Assembly: GCA_022702545.1 (NCBI GenBank)
Contig: JAHRBC010000003.1
Span: 5,270,001-5,334,000, forward strand
DNA: 64,000 nucleotides
Direction: 5' to 3'
Source: Phycomyces nitens
Lineage: Eukaryota > Mucoromycota > Mucoromycetes > Mucorales > Phycomycetaceae
Position 1 is the first letter of the stretch; the number at the start of each line of letters is the position of its first letter. A program made the position numbers and the translations under genes. The notes below the pieces were generated by a model, which saw nothing but the letters and a program-made list of their open reading frames with translations, did no database searches and was not told the DNA's origin. Positions 23,164 to 37,948 of this stretch are shown piece after piece.

Positions 23164-25503
23164 TTATCTCATCTCCTCATCCCTTCTGCTTATCTTTAGT
23201 GCCACCAATTCCTTCAAGAGCTCCTTTGCCTCTGCATTATACTTTATAGAAATTAGAAATATATATGTATATATGTATATGTATATAAAATCACGCCTTG
23301 ACCTACTGGATATGACATGCTCAGCACAGGCTCAATAAAACTCTCGGCAGCACTATAGTCAGCCTTGGAAATATAGTCTCGGGCCACAAACAAATTGGCT
23401 TCTGCAACTTCACCTTCCATATCCTACCAAAAGAGTTATTGATATGTAGGATTGCTTTTATCCATACTTGCCTTTCGGTTACTGTATATGTCCCTTACTT
23501 CAATGTAATTCTTGACTGCCTTTGCCTGTTGGCCCATCTTGGCAAACAGTCTTGCAAGTTCAATAACTGCCACAGAAGGCTTGCCTATCTTGCATTGCTG
23601 GGCCTTTTTGTGGCAATATTCTCGTTTTTCTCGATTGCCAAGTTTATCATGGCATTCTACCAGACATTTCCATACACGAATATCATGAGGTCTAGGAAAA
23701 CATGGTATTTAGCCTTTTTATTGCCTCAAAAGGTCACCTACCTTAATTCAAGTGTCTTGTTGTAATAAGATACCGCATAGGCATCCAGGTTTAATATCTG
23801 ATAGGCCTGTCCAAGAGCATACCAGGCTCTGTAATCAGCCGGATTCTCATCTGCAAGAGTTTAGCAAGCCAGATCATCATGCCCCAATAATATTTACTTA
23901 CCAATAGCACGTCTATAGCAGACAATTGCAGCATCTGTATTTTTGATTTCAATATAATCGTGTCCAAGAAGTGTCCAGACCCAGTGCACACTTCTGTCCA
24001 ACTTTAAAGCCCTCTTGAGATACTCTATGGATTTATCAATGTCCCGGCTGATATTGTAGTAGTTTGCTGTAATGACACTTGTTTAATACTACGGTCCATG
24101 GTGTAGTAAGTCTCACCAATCACACAGCATGTCTCTGTTCGGTACTTGTCCACACGCATACACTGATCTGCCAATAGACTTAGTTTTTCAGCATTACTCT
24201 CGAGAAAGAGCATGTTTGAATACAATTCGAGTCCTTCTATCCGATAGGGATGCTTTTCTTGAATGTCTTGGAATAAATCGCTGGCTTGCTTGTACTCTAA
24301 GCAAGGTCTATTAGCAAACAATTCGAGATCGTCCTGGACAATATTTAACATATGGTTTTGCAGACTCACGGTTGGCTTCATAGAATGCGGTGGCATGTTG
24401 TGTCATGATGTACACACTATTGGAAAAGTACTCTGTCAGAGGAATGATGGCCTCATTGAAATGTTGTTTTGGTAAATGTAGCCGAAGAGCAACTTTGGCA
24501 AGAAAAAAGTCTTTCATGATAGAGTCTGGCATTTCTGAATTCAAGAGCTGTTTGATTTCTTCAAACTATAGAATACAACAATGATGATTAGGATATTCAG
24601 GATTCTCGAGTGCTTTTGACACTTGCCATGGTCTCATCTTGAACAATCATGCAGAGCTCCATCCAAGCCGACCAATTGAATTCATATTCCTGTATAGATC
24701 TCAAGAGGATCTTTGCAGCCTTGAACATTTCTTTTCGTTTCCGAAGCACTATACCATATCTAATAGCTTGTTAATTGCCAAGATTGCATGTATTGGGAAA
24801 ACAAGGATACTTGCAGGTACAAACAGAATGCGTCTAGTTCATTTCTTTCATAGCCTACCGAAAGCTCTTCATATATAAACGGTATGGCACTGTTTTCAGC
24901 CTGAGGGTTCTCGGTGTTGCCTATAAAGACGTTTAATGACATTGTTTCCAATCCAGACTGTAATCATACCGAGAATATCGAGCATTTCCTCTGCCTTGCC
25001 TTTCTCTCCTGCCTTTTTTTTAAAAAAGAATATTAACAAGATATGATGCCAATCGTGGTTTGGTTACCAAGTAAAACGCGTAGAGTCTTAGGAACCTCAG
25101 TCTTGGTGCGTTGTGGCCCTTTAATAGGTGATGGGCGTTTTCGTATTGCCGCATCTGGAACGCAGCTTTGGCGTACTGATATCGATTGTACTCTTGCTCT
25201 GTCAGACGAGGATACTTTGATTCGTATGCTGTTTCTTCGAGCGATGGAGGATAGAAAATCGAATCAGCAAGGAATTGCTTGTCGTGTTCAGGATATTGAA
25301 TGCCATGGATGATCTCTGTCGTCCTTTTTTTTTGGGGGAATCGATTGGAGGATTGACATTTGTCAGTCGGCTGCAATAATGAATGGATCGTCGTGGTGGT
25401 GTTACCAGTAAGTGGCATTGAGTAAACAACGCTCGGAGCAAATGAGGATGGATTCCTGCAGATTTGCCATGAATTGTTTGACTTTTCCTATAGAGTATGC
25501 CAT
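23164..25503 (-). CDS. CDC23: Anaphase-promoting complex subunit 8 (Cdc23)
   Basis: A multi-exon gene on the minus strand, starting MAYSIGKVKQFMANLQESI at 25503 and ending with a stop at 23164. The N-terminal part carries LTEQEYNRYQYAKAAFQMRQ and FYPPSLEETAYESKYPRLTE. The C-terminal half is a row of tetratricopeptide repeats, including VHWVWTLLGHDYIEIKNTDA, ENPADYRAWYALGQAYQILN and LELRPHDIRVWKCLVECHDK. This order and sequence match APC8/Cdc23, a scaffold TPR subunit of the anaphase-promoting complex ubiquitin ligase, where it helps bind substrates and coactivators. The last exon ends in a Lys/Arg/Glu-rich helix. Exon edges were not all fixed, so the exact length (roughly 550-600 residues) is approximate. 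Confidence 0.88.
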
Positions 25504-25869
25504 TGTGAGGAATAGAAAATGTTCAATTGTTTTTTATTTTAATTATTATTTTATTGATTTAAAAAATCATAATAAAAATATAATAAATAATTTATTATAT
25601 ATATATATATATAATTCCAGTCATTGGAACCTATTTGAATATCCATTTTGAAAGTTGATAGTATGTGATGATTATCGATTGTGTTTCTGTGCTGGTTGAG
25701 ATGGCCCTGGTATTACGATCACTAGCATTTATTTTTTCTCCTTTGTTGTTAGATATTTATATTCAAATGTATATAAAGAGCTGGAAATATGACAAGAAAG
25801 CAAAAAAAGAAAAAAGAAAAGAAAGAGGAAGAGAGAAAGAGAGAGAGAAAACAATGTGTAGTATGTGGA
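25504..25869. other. Intergenic region
   Basis: Promoter side of the APC8 gene and 3' side of the bHLH gene. It contains a TA run near 25597-25613 and an A/G-rich purine tract near 25795-25855. No gene is seen. Confidence 0.5.
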
Positions 25870-26765
25870 TCAATTCTTAAAGAGGGCCAGTTCCTTTTGA
25901 AGAGCCAACCTCTCTTGTTCCATCTGGACATCTCGATCACGCAATGTTGAAATGTAGTCAAGAGCTAGAATTGAAACAGTTAGGACCGACGCTGAGGGGT
26001 CTTGTATGCTTTACCTTTGCTCAGGATCTCCCACTTGCTGGTCTTGAGGCCTCTGTCGCCGGGAAGCATTTCACGTAATTCATCAAACAGATCCTTCATT
26101 TCCCTTCGTCGTTTGCGCTCGGCTAGTTTATGGCTGACACGCAGCTCTGGAGACCGGGAGTACATCTGGCTGCCACGTCTCTGCTCTCCCTCTTCTTCTT
26201 CTTCGTCTAACTGGTGTAGACGTGATTCATGGCTGGCTCTTGGTGAAGAGCCTGCAGATGATGGTTCGTATGAGGTCGATACAGCGATTGAATGGCGCCT
26301 TGCCGCAGCAGCCTCTTCAAGCATCCTTGGACTTGTTGTGCTAGGATGAACATATGGATAATCTGGAGGGTTTGTGAGATGGGATATAGAAGGAAGAGAG
26401 TCGCGCCTCCATGATAAGGATTGGGCACCAGGAGGAGACGGTAGAAAGCGGCCAGTCAAATCTGATCGATGTTCTAGTGGAGAAGGACGAATGCCGGCGG
26501 GATGAAGGGCTGGTGATGATGGAGGAGAGTTTCCAGAAAGAGGCGAAGGAGGTGGGCGAAAGGTGGCGTGTAAGGCAGGGTCAGTGAGCGAACCTCTCCT
26601 TGAATTGGATGGACTGGGTGTTGGGTCAAGGTAAGGGTGGTGTCGAAAGGAGGAGAGTGGATAGAGAGTTCTTGAGCTGGGGTCCAGGGATTGTCTGCGT
26701 CTTGGCTGTGGTGGTGGATGGTCAGGGTCGACAGGGTGAGAGGCGTAGTGGTTGGCAAGAAGCAT
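25870..26765 (-). CDS. bHLH transcription factor, class B (E-box CACGTG type)
   Basis: Two exons with a 50-bp intron (25965-26014) give 281 residues. The first 200 residues are Pro/Ser/Arg-rich and disordered, with an acidic run (DEEEEEGEQ) before the DNA-binding part. The basic region reads [17 protein letters not shown], with His, Glu and Arg at positions 5, 9 and 13 of the basic region, the set that contacts CACGTG in Myc/Max/USF-type factors. Helix 1 is [11 protein letters not shown], the loop GDRGLKTSK, and helix 2 [19 protein letters not shown] short heptad-like tail ([17 protein letters not shown]) suggests a small leucine zipper. The intron falls inside helix 2. Target genes are unknown. 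Confidence 0.88.
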
Positions 26766-26966
26766 GTTTTTTATATATATATAATGAAGAAGAGGAAAAC
26801 AAATAAATAAATAATAATAAATAAATAAAAAATAAATAAATAAAAATATTTATATATATATATATATATATAAAAATATTTATATTTATATATAAAAAAA
26901 TATATTTATATATAAAAATATATAATCTTTTTCTTTTTTCAAGGGAAGCTCCGCTTGGAACATCTG

Positions 26967-26972
26967 CACGTG
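26967..26972. promoter_or_regulatory. CACGTG E-box upstream of the bHLH gene
   Basis: A perfect CACGTG palindrome lies about 200 bp upstream of the bHLH start codon at 26765. It is the preferred site of the class of factor encoded by that gene, so self-regulation is possible. The site alone does not prove use. Confidence 0.4.
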
Positions 26973-29177
26973 CTATACTCGCCACATGGCCCTCCTCTTC
27001 CTTCCGATCTCTTTTGTTGCAGTCGACCAGCCGTGTTTAAGCAGCCATGATTCCCAGGGGAGACAGTGCAGTCACATATGCAATATTGACTTTTTAGATC
27101 CAATCCCTTCTCTTTATCGTCCAGGACTTCTTTAACATGTATCTCCGCTTATACAGGCTGTAAAGTTAAATAAACCCCGCCTAAAATACCGTTTCAACCA
27201 TACAAGCATCTTTTTGCACCAGTCTTGGCCACAATGCACACCGGCAGATCTTTCATAGACCCTTTGGGCCATGTTCGTCTAAAGAAGCCAAGAAGCAAGA
27301 AGGAAAACAAGCCAATTCTTTGCAATTTCAGTACCCATTCTGTGAAACTCCAATGTATGTGTGTTACTATTCTTTCGTCCCAACCAATCACAGACTCTGC
27401 ATAAACATGAGATTCTAAAATATAAAGTACTCCAGAACCAGGATCCCATTTATTTATTTTTACGTATTACTAATGGCTCCCAAGCTATGGATCACAATCT
27501 ATTCACTCTAATATTCTTGGCTGCTGCCCTTCATAGGCCATAAAGTATGGTATGCCTGTATTTATATCCAATAGTGTTTTCAGAAAGTAGCATCCTGACC
27601 AATCAAAATCAAGTGCACAAATCATATTTTTAGCCTGGAAATCAAAACTGTAAACCTTGGGACTCTAAACACATGAATAATCATTGTTAGTTTTCAAAAT
27701 TAACAGGATGTGATTCGCTGGTTTTACTTTTTTACGTATTTATTAGCCAATAAAATTAATTTAAGGTTTTCCCAGTTTTTTATTTTTATTTTTATTTTTA
27801 TTTACAAAACATATTGCCAGAGAAAATGGGTAGCGACAAGCCATTTGAGAATCTCTCTCTCTTGTTTTTTTTTTGTTGACAGCTGAAAATGTTTAGCAAG
27901 CATCAAGACTCTACTTTCCTCTCTTGAAAGACCAACCCAACGTTCGACAGCTAGGTTTATGGATGGCTGCTGAAGATTACTAAAGCCAAAAGTAAATTAA
28001 AAAGGCAGTGGGCAAAACAAAGGGCTGAAATTGAGCAAAGTATCTAACAGATACACTATTAGTTTGCCTTGATACAATCAGACTATTGGTATTTATATGT
28101 CTTCTAGCCAAAATCCGCTTTGGGAGTGTGGCTTAAAGGCTGTTGGGAACTAGTCTTAAAGTTATTATGTAAGAGATAAGCACCATGGTAATTCGGCCTT
28201 TATTTATTCCATACTGATATATTTCTGTCCATAGAATAGTAATGATTTGATAGAGTATTTTTTTTTGGCGTTTATAGTTGCTGAATTTGATGCCACAAGA
28301 ATATTTCTGTGTTCATACAGGGCCCTGCAGATTTGAATTTCCGAATTGACTCGAAAATAGACCAAGTCCAATATCACCTACTGTTAGTTCTCATATATAT
28401 ATATAGCTTAAATATCGAGTGCTTATTTACCGGTATAGGCTCACCATATGCTTTTTGATAGCTACTAGTCTTTTGGGCTTGTCAAGGCAGTACTTTTCAT
28501 ATATACAGTCATTCGAATATTACGGATATTCTCGATTGGGTTGAAATTTGGACTCTTTAATTTGTTTGGCCAAGCAGTCTTTTCTGTCTGCAAGTAGATT
28601 ATATTTCCAAAGCCCCTTTATTATTCTACAATTATATGGTCGGATGTGTCTTTAATTGCAGTGGTCTTTTATGACTTTTGCCAACAAACCAGAAATATTT
28701 AATAGAGTTCAGTTTAGGAAAACATCTGAAAAAGTGCACAGACACACCCAAGATTTGTGATATAATTTTGAATATTGTAGTGCATGTTTTTGTATTTGGG
28801 TTGAATATATGCCAAAGCTATATATGAACCCCAAACCATTGAACCTGTCAGAAATTGATATAAACCATCATTTACGACACGTTTAAGACAAGAATAATAT
28901 GTCTTGTTTACGATTGGACACTGTTAATGAGTATCTAATTAACTATAAATACTCTTAATATTGCTCATTCAATTAAATTACAATTTGATATGATTTAATT
29001 TAATTTCTCTCGAGCATAATAAAAGAGTGTCAATGCACTCTTGTTCTCCTTTTTTCACTCGAGCACCTATATCACACGTGTAAACTGACGGACGGTTTAC
29101 AGCATTGTATTGGTCCTTGGACTATTCATGACAATCAATCATGCTCCAAGAGTTTGCGATAAAGAATTTAAAGTATA

Positions 29178-29209
29178 GTCAGTCAGTTAGTCAGTCAGTC
29201 AGTCAGTCG
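29178..29209. repeat. GTCA tetranucleotide microsatellite
   Basis: About eight GTCA units in a row with one variant unit (GTTA). Simple slippage repeat. Confidence 0.7.
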
Positions 29210-29934
29210 TCCCACCTTTGTTGCTTCTCATTGCTTTACTATTGCCACTAATCGGTTCGTTGAAAGAGCATGTTGCTCCTGATATTCGTACAAAGATGTT
29301 TATAATTCCACAAGTGAAATTGTGTAATAGTTACAGGCGATCATATTGGCTTTTTATATCTTGAATCGAATAACACGTTTGGGATTAAATAATAAGTCGT
29401 CTTGATAAACGCGATCGTGAAATTACCAATAATTCTCTCTTTATTACTTGGTCAACTCTGCTGTCAATCTTATTAAATATTGTTTGTTATTAGTAAAATA
29501 TGGACTTGGAGTCTATATCCAAACTTTTTTAGATACTTTATATATTCAGGTATTCAGAACATTTGATAATTGTTGTCTATTTAAGTATTCTGTTCTGTGA
29601 ATATCACATCATTTTTCGGTAACAAAGTTGTACAGAGTAGTTTTTTTTGTTCCAATATCAACCTTTATAAATTGCTTCATTAAGTGATTCATTCAACTAT
29701 AAACTAATGAGTGCCTATTGACCAAATTGATTAAAAAGTCTATTTACTCTTTATTAAGCGTGGCAGGTCGTTTAACAGGTTTATCATTACTGACTGGGTT
29801 TGTGCATACCATGTAATTATGGTTTTCTTGGTTTTGCTATAACCATATTTGTGCAGAGTGTGGATTAATGCCTAGCTTTATAGCAGATAAATGTCCTAAC
29901 TCTAGTTTCTCATAAACCAACAAAAAAAACTTTT

Positions 29935-30060
29935 GTTTTTTGCTGCAACACCTTGTAAATCAGTCGATGTTCATCTTTTGTATAATTACATTTATTTTAC
30001 TTATTTATGGCTGCCTTGTTATCATGTATGTCTATATCCAATTCACTTTGAAGTGTCTTG
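29935..30060. repeat. Diverged dispersed repeat, copy 2
   Basis: Partner of 4950-5065. The best matching block is TGCTGCAACACCTTGTAAATC. Most differences between the copies are transitions. Neither copy keeps a clear open frame. Confidence 0.4.
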
Positions 30061-30133
30061 ATTCGTCTAGAATTCTACATTTACAAAAAAGAAAGAAAGA
30101 AAAACAAGCGCCCTTTGTCGTTGCTTTTACTGA

Positions 30134-30233
30134 ACAATACCCACGGTGCCAAATGCCGATTTTGCTTACCAAATTGACGGTTTTTATAATACAAATATAC
30201 ACATAAACCGTCGTTTGGCACCGTGGGCATTGT
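30134..30233. mobile_element. MITE-like 100-bp palindromic element
   Basis: The ends are inverted copies of ACAATRCCCACGGTGCCAAA, extending imperfectly to about 26 bp. Between them are about 45 bp of A/T-rich DNA. No open frame fits inside. Length and structure fit a non-autonomous DNA transposon or a solo hairpin remnant. No clear target duplication was seen, and no second copy was found in this window, so the transposon family is unknown. Confidence 0.55.
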
Positions 30234-30436
30234 ATACATGCATGCTTTCCTAAACTGTGCGACATTTGCCTTTATTTTTTTAAAAGTACGATAACCTTTT
30301 GCCCAAAGGTCAAGGTACCATTTTCATAAATGATATTATAATTTATACTATAGTATATATTAACATTAATAATATTAATATCGATAGATTCATCATCATC
30401 ATCATCATCACCATTACCATTCTCATCGCTTGAATA

Positions 30437-31187
30437 ATGTCTTCATCCTCTCGCTCTTTCTTGGTGTGGTACCTGACACAGCTGGCCACCAATCCTCTCC
30501 GAGTAAAGGCCATCACAAGTGGTTTCTTGTCTGGTGCTCAGGAAGCATCAGCTCAAAAACTCTCTGGTGCAAACAAGCTCGACACACGTGTAGTTCATAT
30601 GGCTGCCTATGGTAACAACAAACATCTCTTGTATCCCAGAGCTCTAACCTTTTAGCCCGGGCAAACTCTTTATTTGGTTAATAAATCAAAAAAGGTTTAT
30701 TGATATCCGGACCCTTGAACCACTTTTTGTATGAGGTCATGAACAAGGTGTTTGCTGGAAAGGAAGGCCCCAAGGTCAAACTTGGTCAATTACTGTTTTC
30801 CAACCTCATCATCTCTCCAATCATGAACACAGGTAAACAGACAATATCAATTGCACTCTGCTAAACCTCTTTTCAGTATACATTAGTGCCATGACTGTCC
30901 TGGCTGGTCATAAATCACTGGCCCATGTAAAGGGTGCAATTCGTCAAGGATTACTGCCAATGCAAAAGATCTCCTGGATCATATCCCCAGTCGTTCTCTT
31001 ATTTGCCCAAAAGTTCTTGGATCAACAGATCTGGGTTCCCTTTTTCAACGTCGTGGCCTTTGGTAAGAGTTGGTTGGGATCTAGTCTGTAAATGCTAACC
31101 ATAAAAAATACATATATAGTGTTTGGCACATATATCAACACCATGATGAAGCGGAAGCGTATTGCAGCAGAGGCCAAGAAGGATTAA
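30437..31187 (+). CDS. Mpv17/PMP22-family organelle membrane protein
   Basis: Four exons (introns 30612-30694, 30833-30876, 31063-31119) join in frame to 188 residues, the usual Mpv17/PMP22 length. It starts MSSSSRSFLVWYLTQLATNP; WYLxxLxxxPLxTKAxTxGxL is the usual family opening. Other family-like parts are GLLISGPLNHFLYEVMNK, IISPIMNTVYISAM and QKISWIISPVVLLFAQKFLD. About four membrane segments are expected. Family members sit in the peroxisomal, mitochondrial or vacuolar membrane and may form channels. The usual WPxxQxxNF signature is replaced here by QQIWVPFFNVVAF, so this is a divergent member. The C-terminus is basic (KRKRIAAEAKKD). Confidence 0.82.
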
Positions 31188-31216
31188 ATAAAACAAAATA
31201 GTTGTATAAATATATT

Positions 31217-34200
31217 TTAATAACAATCGAGCATATTCACATCGTCTCCCGAATGGAGAGGCTCTAGCGATCGTGTCATCATCTCGGCATCAATCACAAA
31301 TGTTTCTTCGTAAAAATGCTCTGGAATCGATCTCTCACGCAGCCTTTCCATATCAACCTTTGCTAAATCTTGCAGGAATTGTGTGTCCTGATTGTCGGTT
31401 TCGATAGGGCGTTTTCCAGGCACGACATTAACTGGATTGTGCTTCAAGATACGTTGAATGATCTCCAGTACTTCTGCTCGTACTATACGTTGGGTGTCAT
31501 TGGGCTAAAGTAAAACTTGGAGTGTAAGAAAAGGTATCACCAACCAAGGATCAATATTATAGACATTCTTACGGACTCAAGCAACAGACGATCTCCTTCC
31601 AAGACATAAAAGTACGATTCTGTCTCTAAACCTGTTTCACTATTATTCTTGTTTCGCTTCTGCTGTTCACTATCATGAAGATGCATGCGCCACAGACTCT
31701 CCAAGAATCTACAGGCTCTCACTCGTACTTCCGAGTCAGGATCATCCATCATTCTAGACACAATTGTAGGGCTATTTTCCACATCAATGCATTGGTTATT
31801 ATTCCATTCATTTTTCTTCTTTAAACTCACTTTAGAGAGTGTTTGTTGTCCTTGTCCAAACCTACTTGGATGCCTTGGCATGATCTATTGTCGACTAGAC
31901 AAGAAAGAACATCCAAGGCTGCTCTTCTAACAAAGGCTTCATCATCATGCAAGAGTATAGGTAGTTTACTAGCAATGTCTCGCGTCATTGGGTGCTCTTG
32001 AATAAATGCCCACCCCTTGCGATTTCTGAGCAAAAACTGTTGGCCAAGATTAGAATCTGTTTGTGTATTAATTAAACACAAGCATGATATACCTGCATAG
32101 ATGTGAGTGCAGTGGCTCGCACATAAGGTTCACTATCATGAATCCTATCAAATATCAACATTGGGAGATCATGATGGATAGCAAACGTATTTTTCGAACT
32201 GTCTTGTAGCTAAATAGATATCTTTATCAGACAAGGTACAATATTGACCACCATCCATACCTCAAACAGACGGCCAACAAACTCAACGGCCGTATCTCGA
32301 ACATCCCACTCTGGATCCATAAACTTGAGCTTTAATGCATTCACAAACGAAGCAGAGATGGTCTGTAGGAAGAGTAAGCAAGTAGTCTTGTGGTCTGTAT
32401 CATTACCATTCCCATGGCTATCTCACTGAGCTTGGGGTTCCCAAGAATAGCATCAAAGGTACCTAGGGTACGAGACACACAACGACAGTTTGCATCATCT
32501 TCGTTTAGGATTTGGATCAGCCTATCCATAATCTAACATTGTTGGCATCATAATCAATATTCAGCACCCAACCACTCTTTTGTCTTGCATACCTTGTAGA
32601 TGACAGTGTTTATATGTGATGTTGCGGATGTAAAGGTATGCAATAGTGATAATAGGAGATCGAGGGTCATCTTTAGAATGTTTTGGTCCATAGCCCATTT
32701 TCGATCCAACAAGATCAACAGGACGCCATCGAGACAAGGTAGAGTCTGGGAGGCACTGTTAGAACCGTTTTCATCAATGAACCCCCCAGTTTTTACATAC
32801 GATCTGTTTGTCCGGAAATTCAGCAACAAGCTGGTTGAGGCCTCTTAGTGTAGTCTGCATCAAAGACTTTTTAAAAGACAATGAACGGGATAAAGACAAC
32901 ATTTCTGCAGTCTAGAAAATACAAATGAGAATCCAAGACATAAAGAAATAAAGGTACTTGCCTTTGCGTATGCCCCAGTATCCTTTAGTGCATGTCCTGT
33001 TGTGCAAATTTCCAGGATAGACAAAAAGGTTTCTTGGATTCCCTGACCATCCTGTATGCTCTTGTCCTTGAGCCGGTTCAAGAGATCAATTGCACACGGC
33101 AAGAGAGAGAGACCAGAGACGATTGTGTGTCCAGTATCTGGATTCTGTATTCTATCGGTAACCAATCTAAACACAAATTCATAGGCTACTTGTGATATCA
33201 GAATAGACCTCTCTCTCTATATATATATATATAACTCTTTACCGTGTCGAATAGGGTCCCTTGTAGGTGTCGTTTCAATTGGTCTGGGTAAAAGCAGTGC
33301 CAATGGCTCTGGTGCCCACTTGAATAGTTCTGACAGGATCTCAATCATGCGGGTGCGTACGATCCGGTTAGAGTCATCAAGGAGAAGCAGGAGAGTATGG
33401 AGCTTTAATTGTTTAGCAATTTGAGTATATTAATGTCTGAAAAATGATAGATGTTGTTCTGTAGATTCACTAGACTTACGATCCCAGAATGCCCAAGGTA
33501 ATCCAGGGCTGCGGGGGTGCGTGAATTCACCATGACACGGCAGAATTCGAGGACTGGCATCAACACTCCTGGGTCCACATCTGGCTGCAACAACTCCTTT
33601 ATGGTAGACGAAGGGTCCAGCAAATCAGCAAGCGTGGCCAGTGCTTGTTGGTGTGCCTGGCCAATGAAACCAGCCTTGTCTTTACTTTCCACGAGATTCT
33701 GAAAGAACTTGAAACTCTCTGCGACAACCTGTACAGTGTCTTTATATATATATGTGTATATGTATATGTATATATATATTCCAGCTGGCTGGATTTAGGA
33801 GTATATTCTTACATAGGTACTGTCATCCAACAGTATAGATGACATTAGGGATTTAATCTTTTCATTCTCAAGCAGCCTATATCAATAAAACGTCGTTAGA
33901 TTAGATAAATATTTCTCAAGAGTGCAAAGGATAAAGGTACCACAATGTGCCTTGGAGACAGCTAGTGAACCCTCTACAGGTTTCAAAACAAGCAACACGA
34001 AGGGCTGGTTCAGTAGACCTCAGTCCAGCCGCAATATCTGTGAGGAGACAAGGCTGTTCAAGAGCCAGCTTTGAAAACAACTGGCCATCATAGGCCACCA
34101 GACGACCCAACAGACGGTAACAGACTGAATATACTCTATAATCTTGGTCTGGTTGTGCACAGGCCTTGAAGAGGTTTTGTAAATGTGCAGTTGATTATGA

Positions 34201-34524
34201 TTTTTTTTAAATAAAAAGAGAGAATCTCAGTATGTGATCCATAGAGGCTGTTGAGAGAATAAAGAGAATTGGTTGTACTATTCAGACCTCTTGGACTATG
34301 GTTAAAACACCCCATTCATCAAACGTGCTTGTGATGCTTGGGTCTTGCTCTAGCAAGCTATTGATGAACAGCAAGATCTTTTCATACAGAGTATCGTCTA
34401 CAATGGTATGAGACATCAAGGGCAAGGCCATGATGATCCCCTTTGCCCTTTCGAGATCTGCCTGTGAAATGTGATGCATGTAATGAAGAAGGCTCAAACA
34501 AGATCGTGTCAGCCAGTCACACAA
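31217..34524 (-). CDS. BRAT1-like HEAT-repeat protein (INTS11/INTS9 partner family)
   Basis: A minus-strand gene of more than ten exons. Every segment is helical HEAT-repeat sequence, for example EPYVRATALTSM, DPEWDVRDTAVEFVGRLFE, DEAFVRRAALDVLSCLVDN and DPDSEVRVRACRFLESLW. The order of these repeats and the tail (LAKVDMERLRER, then HSGDDVNMLDCY at the very end) match what I remember of human BRAT1, which also ends in Asp-Cys-Tyr. In the human protein the C-terminal tail, with that Cys, reaches into the active site of the nuclease INTS11 and binds its metal. A chaperone role for an INTS11-like nuclease is inferred. The 5' end is not settled: an exon containing the start codon lies upstream of 34524, possibly using the frame at 34767-35027. 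Confidence 0.72.
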
Positions 34525-34766
34525 AGAACCGTTTGTGGTGATTTAAAATTGATTACTAAAGTGCACTTTATAAAATCGGCTATGATGAGTCTAGTTTTTT
34601 GTGCTTGGGTGGGTGGCAAGGAATGTGGCTGGTCTGTGGCTATGGCTATGGCTGCGGCTATGGCCATTGGAAGCCTGCTGTTATTGGGTGTCCTGTTCCT
34701 GAGTGAATGAGTGGTGATAATAATAATAATAAAGCTCTCCTTTGGGACATGCATAAAATAACTTGA

Positions 34767-35027
34767 TTATAGAGATAATTGAAATGGCTTTGGGTTATTT
34801 GGCACAGTTTGATTTGTAATATAAAGTGGACAATCAAACTCTCTAGATAAATCTAGTTCTGACAACGGCTTACTCATGTCACTGACAAATAAGCCAATCT
34901 TTTTATCCCTTTGTGCATTCAACAATGTCACAGTGCGCATCGAAACTTCTGGGTGCAAATAGACAAGGGTGAATAGCAGGCCAACTCCGATTGGAGGATT
35001 ACGCGTCTCTATCAAATACGGCATCAT
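34767..35027 (-). CDS. Small open frame, possible first exon of the BRAT1-like gene
   Basis: An 86-residue frame starting MMPYLIETRNPPIGVGLLFT on the minus strand, 46 bp from the CDC48 start codon on the other strand. Its composition is protein-like (STOP-free, mixed residues). It could be the first exon of the neighbouring HEAT-repeat gene, joined by an unplaced intron, or a short gene of its own. I recognise no domain in it. Confidence 0.35.
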   Translation of the reverse strand: MMPYLIETRNPPIGVGLLFTLVYLHPEVSMRTVTLLNAQRDKKIGLFVSDMSKPLSELDLSREFDCPLYITNQTVPNNPKPFQLSL

Positions 35028-35073
35028 TGCCCATTCTTATCCCCAGACTCTTCTTTCACTTGCTAAAGATCTC

Positions 35074-37948
<2,875 letters not shown>

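Larger units (their letters stand above)
26766..30436. other. Gene-poor region of 3.7 kb
   Basis: No supported protein gene. Contents seen: AAATA and TA microsatellites (26800-26925), an E-box (26967-26972), A/T-rich plain sequence, a GTCA tandem run (29178-29209), a diverged repeat copy (29935-30060), a 100-bp palindromic element (30134-30233) and an ATC triplet run (30390-30410) just before the next gene. Confidence 0.5.
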
